From Bacillota bacterium (GTDB lineage: Bacteria > Bacillota > Clostridia > Oscillospirales > Oscillospiraceae), in NCBI GenBank assembly GCA_029100605.1, contig JAQXPK010000010.1, positions 1 to 35,521 of the forward strand: a stretch of 35,521 nucleotides of DNA. Direction: 5' to 3'. The stretch's first letter is position 1. The number at the start of each line of letters is the position of its first letter. The translations under genes and the position numbers were made by a program. Of the stretch, positions 33,186 through 35,521 are shown piece after piece. The notes beneath the pieces were generated by a model. It saw only the letters and a list, made by a program, of their open reading frames with translations. It made no database searches and was not told the DNA's origin.

Positions 33186-33971
33186 TTGTACGATTTTCAC
33201 ATTCATTCCCGGGTGTCCTTTGATGGTCACGACACCGGCTTGGCTCTTGCCCGAGCCGCGAAGGCCGCCGGTCTGCGGGAAATCTGCTTTACCGACCATC
33301 TGGACTATGATCCGCTGGGCCGAATGGGAAATCTGGCCTTCCGCACCGAGAATTACAGCGCCGAATATGATCCGCTGGAGCTGGAAGGTCTGACCATCCG
33401 CCGGGGCGTGGAATTCGGATTGTCCCGGGACAATCAAGCCCAGTTCCAGAAGGATCTACAGCGCCGCCCCTTTGATTTTGTTCTGGGTTCCATCCATTTT
33501 GTGGATGGGCTGGACGTGTATTTTGACGAATTCTGGCAGGGGAAAACCGTCTATCAGGCGGAGCGGCGATACCTGGAGGAGACACTGGCATGCGTTCAGG
33601 CGCACAGTGATTTTGATGTTTTGGCTCACCTGACCTACATCAGCAAGCCGCCCTGCCATCCCACCCACCGCCCGGTGTCCTATGAGACCCACCAGGAGAT
33701 CATCGACGAAATTCTGAAAGCGCTGGTAAAAAAGGACAAGGGGCTGGAAATGAACACCAGCGGCGTTGACCGCTGCGGTGATTTTCTCCCCTCCGCCGAT
33801 ATTTTCCGGCGGTTCCGGGAGCTGGGAGGGCAGATCGTCACCGTCGGTTCCGACGCCCACCGCTGTGACCGGGTGGGGCAGTACACCTCCCGCGCCTGTG
33901 ACATTCTGAAAGACATCTTTGGGTACGTCTGTACCTTTGAAAACCGCCAGCCGGTGTTTCACAAGCTGTAA
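33186..33971 (+). CDS. PHP-domain phosphatase, histidinol-phosphatase (HisJ/HisK) family
   Basis: The 261-residue protein has the PHP metal motifs DFHIHSRVSFDG, FTDHLDYDP, FVLGSIHFVDG, DVLAHLTYI and GSDAHRCDRVGQY. This set is typical of histidinol-phosphate phosphatases of the PHP type, though relatives act on other phosphates and no his genes are nearby. The start is most likely TTG 33186, two bases after the mutY stop, with GGGAGGAGAG upstream; a TTG at 33168 would overlap mutY and add six residues. It is probably co-transcribed with mutY. Confidence 0.87.
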   Translation: MYDFHIHSRVSFDGHDTGLALARAAKAAGLREICFTDHLDYDPLGRMGNLAFRTENYSAEYDPLELEGLTIRRGVEFGLSRDNQAQFQKDLQRRPFDFVLGSIHFVDGLDVYFDEFWQGKTVYQAERRYLEETLACVQAHSDFDVLAHLTYISKPPCHPTHRPVSYETHQEIIDEILKALVKKDKGLEMNTSGVDRCGDFLPSADIFRRFRELGGQIVTVGSDAHRCDRVGQYTSRACDILKDIFGYVCTFENRQPVFHKL

Positions 33972-34069
33972 AATAGGAACATTCAGTAAGAAGCCAGTGT
34001 AGGCTACGGCTGCCTTTTTGACAATCTGAAAAGCGCAGGGCAAAATGCCCTGCGCTTTGTTTCTGGAAC

Positions 34070-35266
34070 TCAATCGTCGTAGACTGCGGACAGGTCATCG
34101 TAGTAGGCCATCATTTCTTCCTCGGTGTCGAAGTTGGCGACGTACATCTGGTTCGCCATGGCGCCGGAGAGAGCCTCGGGGATTCGACCCCACATGACCA
34201 TCTTGGAGCCGTACTTCATCATGACCTCGTAATCGTCCAGCTTGTAATGCCGTCCGTCCCGGCGTCCGTAGAAGGCGCAGAAGTGATGATTGCCGATGGG
34301 CTTGGTATTGCAGTCGAAGGCCACCATATCCGCCCAGATCTTATATACATCCGTCTCCTGGGAGTAGTTGTACATTTCAGGCGTATAGCCGCCGGCGGGG
34401 CGCATATTGACCTCCAGACCCAACACGTCGCCCTTCTTGCCCAGACCCTCCTGATCCTCGTTGAGGACGAAGAATTCCAGGTGGATGAACCGGCTCTTGA
34501 CGCCGAAGGCCTTGATGGTGGCAAGACCCGCCTGACGAATCTTCTCCGGCAGCTCCTTCACCAGATAGTACACGGAATCGCCCTGGGTGTTCACAATGTC
34601 CATCAGGGACAGAGGCGTAATATTGCCGGATTCAAACAGCACCTCGCCCTTGGAATCGACAATGCCGTCGAAGGTCTGGACGTAGCCGTTGACAAATTCC
34701 TCCATGATGTACACATTGTCGTCCTTGGAATCGATGAACCACCGGACATCCTCGTCGGACTGTAGCTTATAGGTGTTGTTGGCGCCCACGCCGTTGTCCG
34801 GCTTGACCACCACGGGATAACCCACGGTGTGGGCGAATTCCAGCGCGTCCTCCAGCCCCTCCACCAGGTGATACCGGGCAGTGGGGATGCCGGCCTTGGC
34901 ATAGTACTCCTTCATGCAGGACTTGAACTTGATCTTGTCCATTTCGTCCAGCTTGGGGCCGGTGGTGATGTTGAACTCGGTACGCAGAGCGGCGTCCCGC
35001 ATCAGCCAGTATTCGTTGTTGCTCTCCAGCCAGTCGATCTTGCCGTGCTTGTAGGTCAGGAAGGCGACGGCGCGGAAGACCTCGTCGTAGTTCTCCAGCG
35101 AGGAGACCTTGTAGTATTCGTTCAGGGAGGCCTTGAGCTCCGGCATCAGCTGGTCATACGGGCAGTCGCCGATGCCCAGCACGTTCATGCCGTTGCGCTT
35201 GAGCTCAGCGCAGAACTTCCAGTAGTTCGTCGGGAAATTCGGGGAGATGAAGACGAAGTTTTTCAT
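34070..35266 (-). CDS. ATP-grasp domain protein of unknown substrate
   Basis: ATP-grasp enzymes join a carboxylate to an amine or thiol using ATP. The 398-residue protein has a small N-terminal Rossmann-like part (FVFISPNFPTNYWKFCAELKRNGMNVLGIG) and a grasp fold with YPVVVKPDNGVGANNTYKL, an IMEEFVNGYVQTFDGIVD region, and the metal-binding EVNMRPAGGYTPEM. It resembles carbamoyl-phosphate synthase large-chain-like ATP-grasp proteins often called hypothetical. I chose ATG 35266 (AAGGAG nine bases upstream); a GTG at 35275 is in frame. An esterase-like gene lies immediately upstream on the same strand. Confidence 0.88.
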   Translation of the reverse strand: MKNFVFISPNFPTNYWKFCAELKRNGMNVLGIGDCPYDQLMPELKASLNEYYKVSSLENYDEVFRAVAFLTYKHGKIDWLESNNEYWLMRDAALRTEFNITTGPKLDEMDKIKFKSCMKEYYAKAGIPTARYHLVEGLEDALEFAHTVGYPVVVKPDNGVGANNTYKLQSDEDVRWFIDSKDDNVYIMEEFVNGYVQTFDGIVDSKGEVLFESGNITPLSLMDIVNTQGDSVYYLVKELPEKIRQAGLATIKAFGVKSRFIHLEFFVLNEDQEGLGKKGDVLGLEVNMRPAGGYTPEMYNYSQETDVYKIWADMVAFDCNTKPIGNHHFCAFYGRRDGRHYKLDDYEVMMKYGSKMVMWGRIPEALSGAMANQMYVANFDTEEEMMAYYDDLSAVYDD

Positions 35267-35344
35267 TTGAAACACTCCTTTTCATGAGTAAATAAATGAA
35301 GGGCCATATCACAGGGGAAGGCGGCTTTGAAAAAGAGGAGCCTC

Positions 35345-35521
35345 TTACTGCTCGCCGAGGATGAAGGGCAGGTAATAGGCCGTCTGCTTGTACCACCAGT
35401 CCCAGTCGTGGTTGACGTCGTAGCCCCAGAAGTTGACCCAGCCGTTGATGCCCTTGCGCCTGAGCACGCCGTCAAGTCGCGCGGTGCTCGCCTTGAGCAC
35501 GTCCTCCCACGCGCCCTGGCC
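35345..35521 (-). CDS. C-terminal end of an esterase-like protein (partial)
   Basis: The minus-strand frame ending at TAA 35345-35347 reads ...GINGWVNFWGYDVNHDWDWWYKQTAYYLPFILGEQ. This resembles the C-terminus of esterase-family (enterochelin esterase/Esterase D-like) alpha/beta hydrolases, where the His of VNHDW would be the catalytic His. Only 58 residues are in the window, entering from the right edge. It lies 78 bases upstream of the ATP-grasp gene and may share its transcript. Confidence 0.7.
   Translation of the reverse strand, partial: GQGAWEDVLKASTARLDGVLRRKGINGWVNFWGYDVNHDWDWWYKQTAYYLPFILGEQ

Overview
The window looks like chromosomal DNA of a moderately GC-rich anaerobic clostridium, most likely Oscillospiraceae/Ruminococcaceae (inference). 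The signs are a six-gene Rnf complex in the clostridial order rnfCDGEAB, a perfect CIRCE element before clpB, Firmicute-type riboswitches (ZTP, preQ1-I, yybP-ykoY Mn2+), SD-led genes with occasional GTG/TTG starts, and small families (PF06541-like membrane protein, DUF2156, QueT) common in that group. No phage, plasmid, CRISPR or large mobile element is visible. The accessory content is a few short palindromic or MITE-like repeats.

Layout. 1-36: first codons of a minus-strand gene leaving the window. 194-589: small membrane protein. 672-5704 (minus): rnfCDGEAB, the ferredoxin:NAD+ oxidoreductase ion pump, with its own promoter. 5974-7222 (plus): strong promoter, yybP-ykoY-type Mn2+ riboswitch with terminator, and a CaCA-family cation exchanger; then deoC. 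7962-8605: a MITE-like element and a composite palindromic repeat. 8641-13152 (minus): purine genes purE-purM-purN-purO-like-AICAR formyltransferase, headed by a promoter, ZTP riboswitch and terminator; a second copy of the repeat sits between the last two genes. 13448-15728 (minus): queT under a preQ1-I riboswitch followed by two tandem terminators, then overlapping DUF2156 and GNAT genes.

16158-21924 (plus): trmL, pgk, tpiA, tsaC/sua5, coaE and an M18 aminopeptidase; coaE has no stop codon and runs in frame into the aminopeptidase. 21929-22246: a dense chain of hairpins. 22521-25112: clpB behind a CIRCE operator. 25185-27742: a LysR regulator divergent from a Na+/solute symporter of the PutP type. 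27973-31493: response regulator, histidine kinase and a lipoprotein. 31636-31988: a second hairpin cluster and tRNA-Arg(ACG). 32146-33971: mutY and a PHP-domain phosphatase. 34070-35521 (minus): an ATP-grasp protein and the C-terminal end of an esterase-like protein.

Themes. Redox energy conservation (Rnf) and lower glycolysis (pgk, tpiA) sit beside de novo purine synthesis. The last two purine steps appear to be done by two unrelated single-function enzymes instead of bifunctional PurH. Three RNA switches can be recognised from sequence, each with a matching promoter and terminator. The most unusual observations are the coaE-aminopeptidase in-frame junction, the split PurH function, the doubled terminator behind the preQ1 aptamer, and the two hairpin-chain elements. 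I did not find a clearly new defence or biosynthetic system.
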